Shown: positions 8,184 through 8,601 of the stretch, piece by piece | Layout of the letters: every line of letters begins with the position of its first letter | How positions within the stretch are numbered: the first letter of the stretch is position 1 | Assembly: GCA_019245455.1 (NCBI GenBank) | Contig: JAFARM010000427.1 | Coordinates: forward strand, 1 to 8,601 | From: Sphingomonadaceae bacterium | GTDB taxonomy: Bacteria; Pseudomonadota; Alphaproteobacteria; Sphingomonadales; Sphingomonadaceae | DNA length: 8,601 nt | Direction of reading: 5' to 3' | The notes under the pieces: model-generated | Told to the model about the DNA's origin: nothing | Database searches by the model: none | What the model saw: only the letters and a program-made list of their open reading frames with translations | Translations under genes and position numbers: made by a program

Positions 8184-8601
8184 CCGGCTGCCACGGCGGA
8201 AAGTCGAGACGGAACACGGCGCCGGGGCCGTCGTCGGCGTTCGCCGCGGTCAGCGTCACCGCCATCGCATCGGCGAAACCCTTGGCGATGGCGAGGCCGA
8301 GCCCGCTGCCGCCGGCGCGGTCGCTCCCCTCGCCCCGGGCGAAGGTGCCGAACACGGCGCTCTGGTCGCCGGGCGGCAGGCCGGGACCATGGTCGCGCAC
8401 GGTCAGCGTGACCCCCGACGGTTGCCGCGCGCCGCGGATCTGGATCGGCCCCGGCCCACCGTGGAGGGCGGCATTGGCCAGCAGGTTCAGGAGGATGTGG
8501 TGGAGCAGGCGCGGGTCGGCGCGGACCAGCGCGAGATCGGGCGGTACCTGCAGGTCGATCGGCCGTGCCTGCAGCAGGTCCTTCAGGTCGTGCGCGGCGC
8601 T
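8167..8601 (-). CDS. kdpD: Sensor histidine kinase, KdpD-like, C-terminal part (5' end outside window)
   Basis: The frame is open from the right edge (8601) to TGA 8169-8167, giving 144 residues of the kinase catalytic domain. Visible parts are the end of the dimerisation/linker region (SAAHDLKDLLQARPIDLQVP), the N box LLNLLANAALH, G1 DHGPGLPPGD, an F-box-like FGTFARG and G2 GGSGLGLAIAKGF. The run GPGLPPG..FARG..GLGLAI is closest to KdpD, the turgor/K+ sensor controlling kdpFABC, but with only this end visible another kinase of the class is possible. One oddity is that the usual AMGGT after the G2 helix reads AMAVT. An ATG-like internal start at 8400 (GTG codon) would lack the N box and is not real. 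No response regulator follows the stop. Instead the gene overlaps the convergent hybrid kinase by 17 bp, so its partner regulator must lie upstream, beyond the window, or elsewhere. Confidence 0.8.
   Translation of the reverse strand, partial: SAAHDLKDLLQARPIDLQVPPDLALVRADPRLLHHILLNLLANAALHGGPGPIQIRGARQPSGVTLTVRDHGPGLPPGDQSAVFGTFARGEGSDRAGGSGLGLAIAKGFADAMAVTLTAANADDGPGAVFRLDFPPWQPVTPAA

Overview
The window looks like chromosomal DNA from an alphaproteobacterium, most likely a sphingomonad. G+C is very high (roughly 70% by eye). Gene ends are tightly packed, and non-ATG starts are used. The intergenic palindromic element at 404-518 is of the kind often translated in all-frame searches as '..PRKRGP..' or '..VPAFAGMT', common in Sphingomonadales and some other proteobacteria. 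The assignment rests on recalled family resemblance, not on a search.

Left part (1-1516): the window opens inside a plus-strand gene for a proline/tyrosine-rich, probably exported small protein (ends 379). It converges on a minus-strand crotonase-superfamily gene (539-1348) that closely resembles PaaG. A large REP-like inverted repeat (404-518) fills the gap between the two 3' ends and probably stops transcription from both sides. The paaG-like gene has its own leader, with a near-perfect 20-bp palindrome of the type bound by regulators of acyl-CoA catabolism.

Middle (1517-3881): a two-gene minus-strand operon reads MFS exporter (2434-3720) then cysteine synthase (1517-2437), joined by an ATGA stop/start overlap. 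Upstream lies a 161-bp divergent promoter region.

Right part (3882-8601): a 1433-residue hybrid sensor kinase reads rightward. It has no membrane segment. Its order is GAF-GAF-PAS-PAS-GAF-PAS-coiled coil-PAS-HisKA-HATPase-receiver. It starts with TTG. A strong Shine-Dalgarno sequence sits too far upstream to serve that TTG, but it is correctly placed for a 15-17 codon leader ORF whose stop overlaps the kinase start (TTGA). The kinase overlaps tail-to-tail by 17 bp with the 3' end of a second sensor kinase, KdpD-like, which runs off the right edge.

No tRNA, rRNA, CRISPR array, transposase or phage gene was seen. The points most worth following up are the coupled leader ORF, the sensory architecture of the hybrid kinase, the palindromic operator and the convergent overlapping kinase pair. 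None of them amounts to a clearly new system on sequence alone.
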